DNA of 64,000 nucleotides from Isoetes taiwanensis (GCA_021234155.1 JAJEKV010000225.1:434001-498000); one strand, 5' to 3'; shown: positions 11,196 to 22,236, counted from the stretch's first letter. Translations and numbers: made by a program. The notes: generated from the letters alone by a model not told the origin.

Positions 11196-11225
11196 CTAGT
11201 AATGGTGCCCAACATTACTGGGCAT
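11196..11225 (-). other. Second Helitron-type 3' terminus
   Basis: On the minus strand, GCCCAGTAATGTTGGGC, then ACCATTA and CTAG (11199-11196) followed by T. The terminal pattern closely matches the Helitron end at 1735. The body would extend to higher coordinates, where element C1 lies. No helicase is visible next to it. Confidence 0.5.
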
Positions 11226-11388
11226 AAGTTGGGTATATTTAGATGATCAAAGAGAAGAAAAGAGCCAGACATAAACTAACATTTTAATCTTCAAATATGC
11301 TTTTTTGGGATACACTTCAGAGCTGCTTTGTTCTAATATGAAAATTCATGTATATTATTTGGTCAGATGCTTAGTACATTAATTTTCT

Positions 11389-11414
11389 AAGTCGTATTTA
11401 ATTAAAGTGGGACT
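11389..11414 (+). repeat. Left TIR of C1
   Basis: AAGTCGTATTTAATTAAAGT followed by GGGACT. The inverse is at 16472-16497. Confidence 0.9.
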
Positions 11415-11734
11415 CATTCCATTCCCATTTTTTTTCGGAACCCTGTTAATTTACATAAAAAGGAGCACCCCGACCCGAAAACTATCCGTAATTCGAATTT
11501 GTGTCTAAAACTCTGCATCCAAGCTTTGCTCCAGTTTTCTCTGGTTAGCGAGTCGAGAACAAGAACAATGCAACTGAAACAAAGGAAATTCATTAAAGAT
11601 TGAAACCAAAGATCTAGTTGAAAAAGAATTTTTATTAATAAATTGAATAGGTACAATGTATTTTACATCGGACGCAGAGACCATGGCGGTCTTGCTGTCA
11701 CTACAGTTACATCATCGTGGTAGGTGGTCCACCT

Positions 11735-12218
11735 TAGGGGATTAACTTGCGGCGCTTCTTCACGCCGACTGTAAGCCTTGGGGGCAACCTGAAGAGTGTG
11801 GAATGCCTCACGTGGAGGTGCCTCACGGAGCTACCGGGCCGACTGTCCACCCGACTTCTCCACTCGCCTCTCCCGCAGCCTTTCATCGAATATGCTCCTT
11901 CCCCAACCTCCGTGGATGTTATGCAATGCTTGCAAGATGCTTTGAGCTTCCTGGACTGTCTCTTTGTTCTTCGCCTGTTCTTTATCCCCAGGGTGTGCAT
12001 GGCGTCTGAATTCGCGAGTAACCTTATCCCAAAGGCCCGGCAAGAGTGTAGCGTGGGGGATGCGTGCTGTAGCGGTATTTCTTCCGCCTTGAGCGGGATT
12101 CAGGCCGCCTGGAGCGGTCTCGTGATGCCCGAGGCGGGATTTGTGCGGGTGTCGAATCTGTGCTGCGAACCCACGGAGCAAGGAGAGTATGATTAACAAT
12201 TACGGTGCCATTAGTCAA
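11735..12218 (-). pseudogene. Small basic protein gene of element C (C1 copy)
   Basis: The start MTNGTVIVNHTLLAP (12218) is shared exactly with the C2 copy at 50243. The protein is Arg/Lys-rich (DRSRR, RRKKYR), then runs across one frame shift into LLPGLWDKVTREFR, HPGDKEQAKNK and QSILQALHNIHGGWGRSI. Similarity between copies persists through the frame changes, which argues for past coding selection. It has no motif I recognise; a DNA-binding or accessory transposition role is only a guess. It is read in the same direction as the FCP1-like gene that lies upstream of it. Confidence 0.55.
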
Positions 12219-12299
12219 AACGAAGAAAAAAGAATGTTGAAATCAAATTACAATGGAGAACATTCATTCCATACAACCGCATCCAATGACGAGGAAGTA

Positions 12300-12570
12300 G
12301 TGTCTTTCTCATTTCGCGAAGTGGAGAAAGGCCCATAAAAAGTGAAAGTACAACCATTCTCATTAGAATATGGTTGCATCCAATCACACCTGGAAGCATC
12401 TGAATGGTTTTCATCAACGAGATTAACCGATTGCCTTTTCACTCGCGAGTCGAGAAAGGCCCAGGAAACGCAATGTACAAGCATTATCATAATAGATTGT
12501 GGCTGCATCCAGTCACACAATCAAACATACAAATGGTCTCATCAACAGGACAAGCATGCCTTTCTCGACT
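12300..12570. repeat. Palindrome family copies in C1 (decayed)
   Basis: Three copies related to TCGACTCGCGAGTCGA lie between the two minus-strand genes: TTTCGCGAAGTGGAGAAAGG (12308), CACTCGCGAGTCGAGAAAGG (12440) and a half copy CTTTCTCGACTCACATG (12558). Matching positions in C2 (49.95-50.16 kb) are better preserved. Confidence 0.8.
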
Positions 12571-12628
12571 CACATGTGTTCACGTTTGTTTACAATATTC
12601 ACACAGTTTGACTATCTGAAAGCAGAGG

Positions 12629-13287
12629 TCACTCTTCTTGTTCACCAAAATATTTGTCGTCCATAGCTTTCATGATCGCCTTGCTCTCTGGATCGGGTTC
12701 CGTGAGGCTCGGATAGTTCCTAATCACATCGGCGACAAGAATGGCAAAGAGGGATTCCGCCAAGACAGGACACAGTCCGAAGGACAACCACCTATCCGTC
12801 TCATACTCTTCAGGTCGATATGGCTTAGCAATGATTGTATTTTGCGCGTTATGATAGCACTTGTAGGCGGAGTCGTCTATGATCAGCGTGTTGTGTTTGC
12901 CATAGTCCTGGAATTGCTCATAAACCCTGTCCAGCCTTTTCACCATTATAGGCTTCCCCTTTGTGGTGGCTGGATCGAGGTCCGACACATGCTCGACCCT
13001 TTCGTTTCCCCAAACGAACTTGAACTTCAAAACTGGAAGGCCGAGAACACCAAGAACATTGACAATATTTTTCTTTGCCATACAAGACCATATGCCCACT
13101 TCGAATCCCCGTTCCAGGCACCATTCAACAATTTCCTTAGCTCTAGGCCTCGGATACACTATTTTATGCTCCGTTTTGGTCGGGATCTGCGAGGTGTTAA
13201 TCTCGGGGACGTCTTTATCGTGGTATACTGCAGCTAATACTCCATTGACGTCAAATATTACAAGCTTGGCGGGACCAGCTGGATCCC
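12629..13287 (-). CDS. FCP1/NIF-type HAD phosphatase-like protein (C1 copy)
   Basis: The frame is open without a stop from the junction near 13290 to TGA at 12629, about 215 residues. Motif I is KLVIFDVNGVLA (13274-13239), the FCP1/TIM50/SCP-type DxDx(T/V) box with the second Asp replaced by Asn. GFEVGIWSCM follows in the motif II region, then the Lys-containing KRLDRVYEQF and LIIDDSAYK, the acidic metal-binding motif. In the host family these enzymes dephosphorylate Ser in the RNA polymerase II tail or related substrates; Asn at the acid/base position makes catalysis doubtful. No ATG remains, because the deletion junction removed it; the C2 copy shows MVSQTPIGIGGPAK upstream. It is transcribed away from the transposase. 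Confidence 0.8.
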
Positions 13288-13380
13288 AGTTTGTATGGTT
13301 TTATATGGTTCATATGGTTCATATGGTCATATTTGTGGTGTTTGGGGCTATATGGTTTTAATGTGAGCTTTTTCATTCAG
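13288..13380 (+). other. C1 deletion junction and end of transposase intron
   Basis: A short ATATGGTT-rich stretch ends in the acceptor TTTTCATTCAG. In C2 the corresponding intron is 293 bp long, and a first exon lies beyond it. Here the intron is joined directly to the FCP1-like gene. Confidence 0.7.
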
Positions 13381-16301
13381 GGAGCATGTGAGATGAGTAA
13401 AATGGAGCCAAGGAAGTCCAGCAGAGACCATTGCCCTAGGCTCCAATGGAGGAAGATGGGTTGCCTTTTGTTGCACCCTTGCAACCAGACGGTATTTGCA
13501 GAGGGCATAATAACTGCAGTTGATCCATTTGATAGTGTGAATGATGAAAGGCTGGGAGATGAACATCTTGGAGTTGGCATTGTGAAGCTTCTTATCGAAG
13601 TTGATACAATCATGTCCCAGGGAAGCTCTAGTGATTGCATTGTGTGCTGGGGCTCTTTGGAGTCCCAAGCTCGAGTTGAGATGGCCAATTAGATATATTA
13701 CACACAAGAATGGAGATACTCTAGAATGCCCTACTAAACTACACACCCCAAGGCCCACCCAAGACCATGTGGAAGCTTTGGTGGTCGATGAGCATCCTTT
13801 GATCACAAGGAAGAGACGCTATGTTTTTCATAAAAGGCGTACCAAGGGTGCCCAAGAGGCCTAGAAGTGACAAATATTTAGAAAGGGTGGAAAGTATGGC
13901 ACCAACCAGAGAAAACCTAGAGGCAATTAGGGGTCAAGAGTGTTGCAACCTAGATTGCACAGTGCAGTACAATGTGGATGACCTCGTGCAGATAAGGTCC
14001 CAATACATTGGACAGCTTCAAAAAGATAGGATTAATTTCATTTACTCCTTGTGTAGGAATTCCAGCTATGATGAAAACAAAGGAAGGCTACTATATCAAT
14101 TGAGGGGCATGAAGGTATGTATGAGAGCATTGAGATGGATTCTTGGGGTGAGCAAGTCTTCATTTTACTGTGATCTTTGGGAGCAGGTTAGAAAAGGGCA
14201 CGCTTTGTTCCAACATGGTAATGCACTCACTTTGAAACCTAGAGCAAATACTCTCAAGGCCATTGCAGTCTTCGAGAGCTTTGTGAGATACATGGCTCAA
14301 TCTATGCCCCACAAGTCGAAGGTGAACGAGCACGGTGTGCGAGTGGTGCAAAGAGTGTTGCCACAACACTATATCCAAAAGGAGTGCCTTAAGGAGGTCA
14401 ACTCCATCCCGAAACCACCTTGGAGGTAGGCCTCTTTCTCAATCACATTTCAGCAAGTTATGGAGCACTCACTTCTCGGGGCGTGAGTGTCCTACAACAC
14501 ATGCCATTCTCAAAGTGCAACACTTGCATTCAACTCAAGGATACACTTGCATCAACCGCAATAGAGAAAGAAAGAATGGCAATTAGGGAGCAATTTGCAG
14601 ATCACCAAAGGGACCAAATATCATGTAGACAGTTGTATTGGCAAAGTGGATAACATTTTCCGAGATGCCGGACAAATTTTTGTGTATAATTCATGATAAG
14701 ATGGACCAACACAAGACTTTCTTGCCAAAGCTAGATCCTTTACCCAAGCGTTGTCAAAACGCTTTTCGGATGAAAGTAAGTCTCAAGGGTGTCTTAACAC
14801 ATGGTCATGGAACTGGAACATATGGTCATTTTGTGCTTGATCTATGGAGGGATGATCCAAACTTCCATGTGAGCTCTATTTTCAAGTGCTTGAGAACACT
14901 AGAGAAAGGATCGATAGAAGGGAGGAGGTATTCCCCTCAAAGACCCATTTTTGAGGCTTTGATGGATGATCAACCGCTTTGTTACCAAAGGTAGATAAAA
15001 AGCTCACATCCAAGGTGTCTAGTGAATCAAGGAGGACTTGGGATGATTTCCCTTACTTGAGAAAACCCTTCGAGGAGCTATGTGTTCAATTGGACAAACT
15101 GTTGGAAAGAAAACAAGAATAGATGGATGTTTGGGGCAATGTCATACTTGACAGCAGTGGGAGTATTCAAAGTTGTGAAAGTGGGATTCATGATGGTTGG
15201 GCATACGCATGATGATATAGATGGATTCTTTGGAACTTTCTCCACCAAGCTCAAGAGAGAAAACGTGACTAGTCTCCCTGAACTAATGGATGTGTTTGAG
15301 AGCTGCATTGACCCCAACCCAATGGCTTTCTTGATGGATGAGGTTGCAGATTGGAAATCATTTGTAGAGGGATACTTGCTAGATGGTAAGGACCAGTTGA
15401 CAGGACACACAAAGCCACTTCAATTCAAGTTTTGGGTTAGGGATGGAATACCAATCATGCAATATAAGTGGAGACCAGGTGACAAGTTGTGGATGCCTGT
15501 ACAAGGAATCGAGTTATGGCAAAGGGGTGCTGCTGGTGAAGTTCTCATTCCTAAAGGGCAGCCAAAACCACTACCTCCCTTCAAGACTGTCAAAGACTCT
15601 AGCCAACTAGTGAAGGGCATCAAGGATTACATAACGCACTGGGATGATGTTCGAAATGGAAAGCACACCTCCACTCTTAAGAAAAATCAAATGGACTCCC
15701 TAATCAAGTACTGGGAGAAAGTTGTGACATGCTTAGAAACTGAACAACCATGTGGGAGGAAGCTAAGAGACGGGTTCTTGCCAGAGTCAAGATGGGAGGG
15801 TTCTCAAGGAGCAAGCACGTCTAAGAATGTTCACTTGGGTCCTAACAAGGGTTCCAAGTGGTTTGTGGGAAGTAAGGCCTCAAAGCCGAAGTGGTTTGAT
15901 CTTCCTGAGTGGGATCCCTTTGAGGACATCAAGGAAGGATACTTTGTGCTAGTAAGGCCTGATGATGAGGACTGTCCAATATGGTTAGGGGTGGCACTCT
16001 CTGATGTAACCACCACTATGCCTCGATGGAGAGGAGTTGCGCCCCGATTCCAAATTCAATATTGGGAGCCCATTGGGAGACACAAGAAGGGCAACTTGAA
16101 GGAGCAATACACCGACTGGCCGGGAGAAGAAGTGGAGGGCAAATTATCTTTGATTCTCAAAGGAGGGAATTGGTGGAGTGTGTGGTATGGTCATATCCAG
16201 GTTCTCACACTGCAAAGGACAACACACACAAGATCCCAAAAAGGGAGATGGACAAAGCCATGAGCAACCTCCATGCTATATCATTGTATGAGGGTAGATA
16301 A
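13381..16301 (+). pseudogene. Transposase of element C (DUF8039-like plus DUF7869-like), C1 copy
   Basis: After the splice acceptor, MSKMEPRKSSRD leads into a DUF8039-like segment (VFAEGIITAVDP, LGDEHLGVGIVKLL, WPIRYIT). Next is a Cys/helical region (GQECCNLDCTVQY, LCRNSSYDEN, RGMKVCMRALRWILGVSKSSF). The core has IHDKMDQHKTFLPK (14690), an NCWKENKNRWMF segment (15090) and MVGHTHDDIDGFFG (15196-15237), hallmarks of DUF7869 and plausible Asp/Glu catalytic positions. A long open frame (15082-16263) covers the C-terminal part; the last 80 residues, ending SLYEGR, lie in another frame up to 16301. About six indels break it. One is an extra A near 15096, a site where C2 keeps the frame. Confidence 0.78.
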
Positions 16302-16471
16302 TATTGAGAAGCTTGAAAACTTTCTCAACTAGTGGTTTGTAAAATTTATGATGAAAACAAGTAACCCAATTCTTTGTGTGTGATCTGTAATTCTATTCAA
16401 GCAATCAATTCAAAAAAACATTTTATGGGATGTGAGTCCCATTTTCAGTCCGAGTCCCAAAATTCAAGATT

Positions 16472-16497
16472 TGTCCCACTTTAATTAAATACGACTT
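16472..16497 (-). repeat. Right TIR of C1
   Basis: Inverse of the left end (TTTAATTAAATACGACTT), followed by the TTCT duplication. Confidence 0.9.
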
Positions 16498-16501
16498 TTC
16501 T

Positions 16502-17272
16502 CCTTTGATTCTACTTAGGCAATTTCATTTTTTATTCTAGTTAGGCATTTTCATTGTACAAACAATAGAATAAAACTTTATTTTCCAGAGCAGCTCTTGT
16601 TTCTAGGCTTAAAGTTTCTTGTTTCTTTGAACTCCGCTCCAGCTAGATGCATTCTTTTTCTTTTAAAAACGTGGTCGATGATTCCATAAACAATTGGAGG
16701 ATGATTTACATTAAAAGAAAACTAAGCTTCCGTAAACAATTGGAGGATTATTTACATTAGAAGAAAACTAAGCTCCCGTCAACTCAAATAAAATTAAATG
16801 TTAGTAAGAGGTTCTAAAATAACATGCTTCAATGATACAATTTGGGCATATACATTCCAAAATAACTGATCTGTTACATAAAGCCTATGGCTTTAGGCAC
16901 CAAAAACGTTACACAATCTCTCTTAACAATGACAAAAGGATACATCCTTTTGGTTTTTCCGGGGTTCCGAAAACTTTTTGGATTTTTTCTTTAAGTTATT
17001 TTCCTAAGGTTTCAGAGCTTTTACCTGCCGGAAAAAAGTCTCCGTATGCCAAAAATCGGGTTGTGGCGTTTTCCTTAATTAAAAAATTGGCATTTTGGGT
17101 TATTTGTCCAGTTTTGGAGGATTTAGCGGATTCCTTATCTCCGCATCCTCGGCATGGAGGCCACAGAGATTCAAGGTTTCAGATACATCTGGTTGTCCGG
17201 GGAGCTTAAAAATTCGGTCGTCTTCTTGAGCCTTCAGCGTTTCTGCTGTTTTCAGATGTCTACATTATCTGT
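16502..17272. other. Spacer between C1 and B, no gene seen
   Basis: It holds a diverged tandem duplication around 16680-16775 (GTAAACAATTGGAGGAT, AGAAAACTAAGCT) and a small hairpin AAGCCTATGGCTTTAGGC (16880-16897). Open frames here have no recognisable content. Confidence 0.5.
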
Positions 17273-17276
17273 CAAG

Positions 17277-17306
17277 GGGTGTAAATATGATAATGCTACC
17301 CAAAAA
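17277..17306 (+). repeat. Left TIR of element B
   Basis: GGGTGTAAATATGATAATGC followed by TACCCAAAAA. CAAG lies immediately outside. Confidence 0.9.
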
Positions 17307-17575
17307 GCACCGTCCGGACAAGTGCTTTAGGTGCTTGAGGTGCTTTTTACTCGATGAATTTTTGTTCAACGACCTCGGGGGTTGTTACTCCAGAAATAGT
17401 ATGCATGTTCCGGTTGGGGAGGGATCGATGACATGGATGTCCCCGCGCGAATTGCCAGAGCAATCCTCATGTTTGGCGGGATCTCAAGTTGGCGGGATTC
17501 TTGAGGAAAGTTTTCTTTCTTGGATTGTCATTCTTCCCAAGCTCCGTTATCATGGCTGAAAATTCACTGGCAATT

Positions 17576-17652
17576 CTCAATTCTAATTCCAATCCCAATC
17601 CCAATCCCAATTCCAATCCCAATCCCAATCCCAATCCCAATCCCAATTCCAG
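17576..17652 (+). repeat. (AATCCC)n coding microsatellite
   Basis: AATCCCAATCCC units with three AATTCC variants encode a run of Asn-Pro dipeptides near the start of the B transposase. A young length polymorphism is expected here. Confidence 0.85.
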
Positions 17653-18391
17653 TTCTCCATTGCACCTCCATTTTATGGCCAATTCTGAAAGCCTTGATGA
17701 TCAGAAGAGGAGAATTTATCTGGAATTTGAAGCCAACAGGAAAAGAGAATTGAGAAAGAGAATGAAAGAAAGGGAAAAGGAAAACATTCCACCAAACGAG
17801 AGGAAGAGAAAACAATGGCTTAGTGAAAGAAGATTGCAGGAACTCTCAAAAGAGTTAGATGATTCTTTTAATCACATTGTCAGGAACGTTTCTGAGGATT
17901 TGGATAAAGGGAAAATTCTTCAAAGACTTTTCAAGAGAAACAAACATTTGCCATTGCAAGCAGATGTACCAGATCCCAGGGATATTGCTATAATGAAAAC
18001 CATGATTGTGAATGTTAGAGAGACAATGCAGGCACAAAAAATGCAAAGAACAACTGATGTCCTCCAAGCAAGAAAGAGCACCCTTCAAATGGCAGCATCT
18101 TCAATAGGAGGGATTAATCAATATGCAATTTCAAGGGTTATATCTGTTCCAAGAAAAACTATTGCCATGGCATTTAGAAGACATATATTTGCAGAGTGTG
18201 AAGCTGGCCCTTGGTCAATATTTGGAAGGAAGAGAAGAAGTGACGCATTTTCAGCTGAAGAAATATCCACGGTGAGGAAGTTTTGGGATGAAAATACTAG
18301 AGTCTCACCTTATAAGAAACATGTGAGGAAGCATTTGGCTGAAAATGGTGATAAAATTGATCATCCTATTCATTTGCTAGAGACTACACAG

Positions 18392-18484
18392 GTAATAGTT
18401 TCGACCAGAAATTTGGAATGTTGTGCACTAATTCTTTCATTCACTTTATAAAATAACTAAATTTATTATTGTAATTGTGTTCAG
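18392..18484 (+). other. Short intron conserved in position with element A
   Basis: 93 bp, donor ACACAG|GTAATAG, acceptor GTGTTCAG|GTACAA. Element A has its 519-bp intron between the same two codons. Confidence 0.75.
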
Positions 18485-20712
18485 GTACAATTGTACCTTG
18501 CTTTCAAGAAGGAACATCCTAATATAAAGATGTCCCAGCAGGCTTTTGAAAAACTAAAGCCAAGCTATGTAAGAAAACTTCAAGAAAGGGAGACTTGTTG
18601 TTGCCAATACCATTTGCACTTAGAATTTGCAAGGCAGGCCATCAACAATATGAGGACAGATCCTTATGGTGTTCATAAGGATTGTAAGTGTCAGTGCAAG
18701 GTTTGTGGACCAGGTCTAATCTGCATGGCTAAGGAGAACACCATCAGATCAAGTAGTGATTATTGGAGAATGGTGGTCTGCCAAAAGGATGAGAGTGATG
18801 AGTGGCATAAGCATGCGTGTCTGATGCAGACTTGTACAAAATGTGGTTTAAAGAAGTGAGTACAATGTTTCCTTTGTTTCAAACCTATAATTTTGCTTTC
18901 TATTTACCATGTTTGCTATAATGTATTGCAAACTGCCAACATGTCCTAAGGAGAGGAGTAAGAGCAGGACTTACAATGTGAATTGGAAAGTATTTGAGAA
19001 GGTAATGACTTTCAAATTAGATTGCAAAGTGCATTTAGTGACTTCATTAAATATGATTCAATCATATGACTTCCATATCAGGAGCTGATAAATTGGCCTT
19101 AACATGGCAGGTAGAAGTCCAAAGGAAGAAGACATCATCTAAGAAACCTCCAAAGGTTACAAAATTGGCCTACAAATTGGGTAGTCCTTTTGAATTTAAT
19201 GAGCATGCAAGAAAGACTTTGAAATCTTTTGTACCTCATAATTATAGAGCTCATTGGCAAGCCAAGGAATTCAGGAAATGCTTGGCAACACTTCAAGATG
19301 ATACCATTGTTTCTGTCATAGATTTTGCTGAAAATTATGGATTTAAGATCTAACAAGAAGCTCAATCCTGTCATTGGCATACTGACCAGGTGTCAATTCT
19401 AGTGCATATAACCTACAGGAGGATGAAAAAGGAAGAAGAAGAAGAAAGAAAAAAGAAAGAGGAAGAGAACTCATGCAAGAAGAACAAGAACTTGGCCAAA
19501 GAGAAAAGGAGACAAAGTCTCCAAGGTATTGTGAAGGAAACTCATTTCTATATTAGTGATGACAAATCACATGACACAGAATATGTCCAACATTGTCTAC
19601 AAATGCATGCTGATTGGTTGCAAAGTATTGGAGTTGAATATAAAAAACATGTGTTTTGGAGTGATGGATGTTCTTCACAATTCAAGTCTTCGAGACCATT
19701 CCATTTTCTTGGTAGATTTTATGGGAGAATGGGCAAGGATCTTCTATGGAATTTTTTTGCTAGATCACATGGGAAAGGTGAGCATGATGGTGCTGGAGCA
19801 GTTATAAAGCGGATACTAACTCAAGAGCAAATGAAGTATAATGGATGGAAACTACAGTGTGCAAAGGAGGTAGTTGCTTTTCTTAAATGGCACTTTGAAA
19901 ATCATCCATCTGATCATGACATCAAAAGGTATAATTTTGTAGTGTTTTGCAATTTTATTGCAGACATTTCAGCACTTCAAGCTAATCTTTATCCAAAGAC
20001 TTAAAGCACTTGCTTTTCATATTGTTACGGTATTTTCGGGAGGTAGAGTCTTCAAAGATAGATAGATCAGAAAGATTGGAATGCCATACTTTAAAGGGAA
20101 CTCAATTGCTCCACTGCATAAGACCATGTGACAAGGAGAACTCTTTGAAGGTAGCTTACAGACCTTTGTCATGCTTTTGCAACTACTGCATTCAATTTAA
20201 GTGGGACAAATGCATCAATATGAGTCAAAATTGGTGTTTGGGCAACCATTGAGTTGAGGTTGAAGGATCCTAAGAATACAGGTGATAGCAATGATTTGCA
20301 AGAAGATGACGAGTATGATGTTGAGGAAGAAGAAGAGGATGAAGATGATGTAATTAGTTCTATGATAGAAGTGGGTGACAATTTTGCTGTAAATGCTGAA
20401 GAAGGGAATGAAGAAGGGGTAGACTTTTATGTACTTAGATGCACTGAAGCAAAGAATACTTTGCTAGAAGATTATAAGGATGGATGGGGAAATGTATTTG
20501 GGATTGAAGAAGTTATTGTGTCAGGACATTATTATAAACAAATTGATGGTGGTCTAAGGTTTCAACTATTGCAGAATAAGCCAGTGGCCAGTGTATACAG
20601 CCATCTCGTTAGACTTTCTAAATTTGACATGATTGCAGATGAAGATGACTCAGACTTGTATTTCATGGCAGAAGAAACTTGCCAGCAGATCATTTCTACA
20701 GTTTCTACATAA

Positions 20713-21151
20713 GGTAATTTGTACAACATCATTTCTGTGTCAATCTGTCAAATTGAGGCATATCTGCAGTTTAAGACTGAAAACATGAATGAAAACTGAA
20801 AATGTGGCAAATTTTTTGAATGAAAATGTAACTGAATGAAAATGACAGCAGTTTAAGACTGAAAACATTTAAAAGAGAAACAATAATATACAACAATATG
20901 CATACATATCATCTGCAAGATTGAAAGTTTCTAAACAATTTCAGATATCACAAAATTGAGGCATATCTGCACTCGTATAGTATTGGCAATATAAGGTCTA
21001 TAATTTTTTTACATGCCTCTTGTCCAAAATTGAGGCAATAAGTACTTCTACTAAGAATCAGAACAAGTAAATATTCTTCAACACTTCAAATATTTCTGCA
21101 GTAAATATTCTTCAACGCCTCAAATATTTCTCTGCAATTTGCTCCAATCGA
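20713..21151. other. Intergenic spacer between convergent B genes
   Basis: AT-rich, with repeated AAAACTGAAAATG-like motifs (about 20775-20870) and two copies of CAAAATTGAGGCA. No coding region seen; it holds the 3' ends of the two converging genes. Confidence 0.5.
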
Positions 21152-21867
21152 TCAAAACCGAAAAGCATTCCCAAAATCATCTACTAACCATTGAATTTGA
21201 CCCTTGCAGTAGAATTTGACCAATAGTTTATGCTCATCACCAATGTTCTTCTGAAATAGTGCATCGAGAACACCTAGGGATGTTCTTGTATAAGCTTCTG
21301 GCCTAGAATAGTGCTTCAATAGACCAGAAACATCATGAACCTCTGCAGCTTGTCTGAGTATTGGAGGCAAGTATGAATTTAGGATCTCATCTTGAGGATC
21401 ACTCATGAAAGTAGGCACCATGATAGAGGTAAATGGTGGGGACATAAAAGTCTTGGACACTTCATCATCTGCAAGAATAACATTATTTCCATACTGTGGG
21501 AAAGCTTCATACACTTTATGGAGTGGCTTCATGAAAACTGGGTTTGCAGATTCTAGAGGCCAATTGAAAGGCATCTCATCACAATATTTTTGGTCCCAAA
21601 AAAATACAAAATCTTTTTTGTTCATGGGACATAGAACATCAATAACTTCATGAACATTGAAGTTGTTCATGGAGGACCAAATTGCTAAGTCAAACAACCT
21701 GGAAGCTTCTTGCAAGAACCTATGCACACCTGGCCTCAACACAACCATTTTGTTAGTTGTAGATGATCTCAATAACTGAGAACTCAGTCTTCTCTTAATT
21801 GATTGGTTCTTCTATAAGTCTTTACGAGCACGCCATTCAGATCTAGTATTAATAGTTTCTTTTTCAT
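21152..21867 (-). pseudogene. FCP1/NIF-type HAD phosphatase-like protein of element B
   Basis: ATG at 21867-21865 starts MKKKLLILDLNGVLVKTY, the FCP1 motif I with Asn at the second acidic position, as in the element C protein. A one-base frame break near 21800-21815 is followed by a 206-residue open frame. It contains RPGVHRFLQEASRLFDLAIWSS (21 to 42 of that frame), FFWDQKYC, KPLHKVYEAFPQY and VILADDEVSKTF, the last carrying the acidic pair. This is the complete FCP1 fold length. FCP1/SCP relatives remove phosphate from Ser/Thr in RNA polymerase II tails, but activity is uncertain here because of the Asn. It is convergent with the transposase and follows the RING gene on the same strand. The frame break could also mark a missed intron. 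Confidence 0.78.
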
Positions 21868-22236
21868 AGGTACGATTTTGCAATTCAAAGACACCTATTA
21901 AGCAAAAAGAACAATTCAATCAATGAATCAAAAGAAGAGTACAAGTGAAATGTAGAATTATTAACCTCGAAGTTACATTTGTAATTTGCAACTCGGTAGA
22001 CCTAACAGTCATAAAATTAATTAAGTGAATACAGCTTCAATGGTTCCACAAATATTGAATTCAAATTAAAAAGTCATAAATCTATGTCCTCATCACTTGG
22101 GACTACTTTCTTAAACCCTGAACATTAAAACATCATTTATGAATTAGTGCTCTCAAAGAGATGTTTGAATTTCCTCTAAGAGCATCCATAATTGCTGCAA
22201 AATCAGTATTTATACCTTCATTGTGTACGCATTGTG

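Larger units (their letters stand above)
11389..16497 (+). mobile_element. TIR DNA transposon C1 (5.1 kb, deletion derivative)
   Basis: Termini are AAGTCGTATTTAATTAAAGT and its exact inverse. They are flanked by TTCT on both sides (11385-11388 and 16498-16501; a 5-bp TTTCT reading is also possible). It carries a small basic-protein gene and an FCP1-like gene on the minus strand and a transposase on the plus strand. All of this is collinear with the inverted element C2, except that 19 kb present in C2 (30.05-49.2 kb) is missing. The junction near 13290 cuts off the first codons of the FCP1-like gene and the first exon of the transposase, so C1 most likely arose by internal deletion. Confidence 0.88.
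17552..20712 (+). pseudogene. Transposase of element B (spliced, one internal stop in the core)
   Basis: ATG 17552 opens exon 1, with an Asn-Pro repeat and a basic KRKQWL/RKRELRKRMK region. Intron 18392-18484 (GTAATA..TTCAG) joins LLETTQ to VQLYLAFKKEHP. Exon 2 holds ETCCCQYH and CQCKVC...CTKCGLKK. A GTGAGT donor (18856) and a second intron 19002-19081 follow. The core reads DDTIVSVIDFAENY, then TAA at 19351-19353. The same frame then continues through a Lys/Glu insertion, HFYISDDKSHD, FWSDGCSSQFK and RSHGKGEHDG (D..D..E). SCFCNYC and an acidic tail (EDDEYDVEEEEEDEDD) end the protein at 20712. One nonsense codon and one weak acceptor near 18920 are the visible defects, plus a break near 20005. 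Confidence 0.8.

Noticed and set aside
11747-12338. Plus-strand frames of up to 149 residues opposite the small basic gene of C1
   Set aside because: The minus-strand protein is conserved between C1 and C2 through frame changes; the plus-strand frame is not.
12638-13361. Plus-strand 199- and 132-residue frames opposite the FCP1-like gene
   Set aside because: Shadows of the minus-strand FCP1-like gene, whose motifs are clear.
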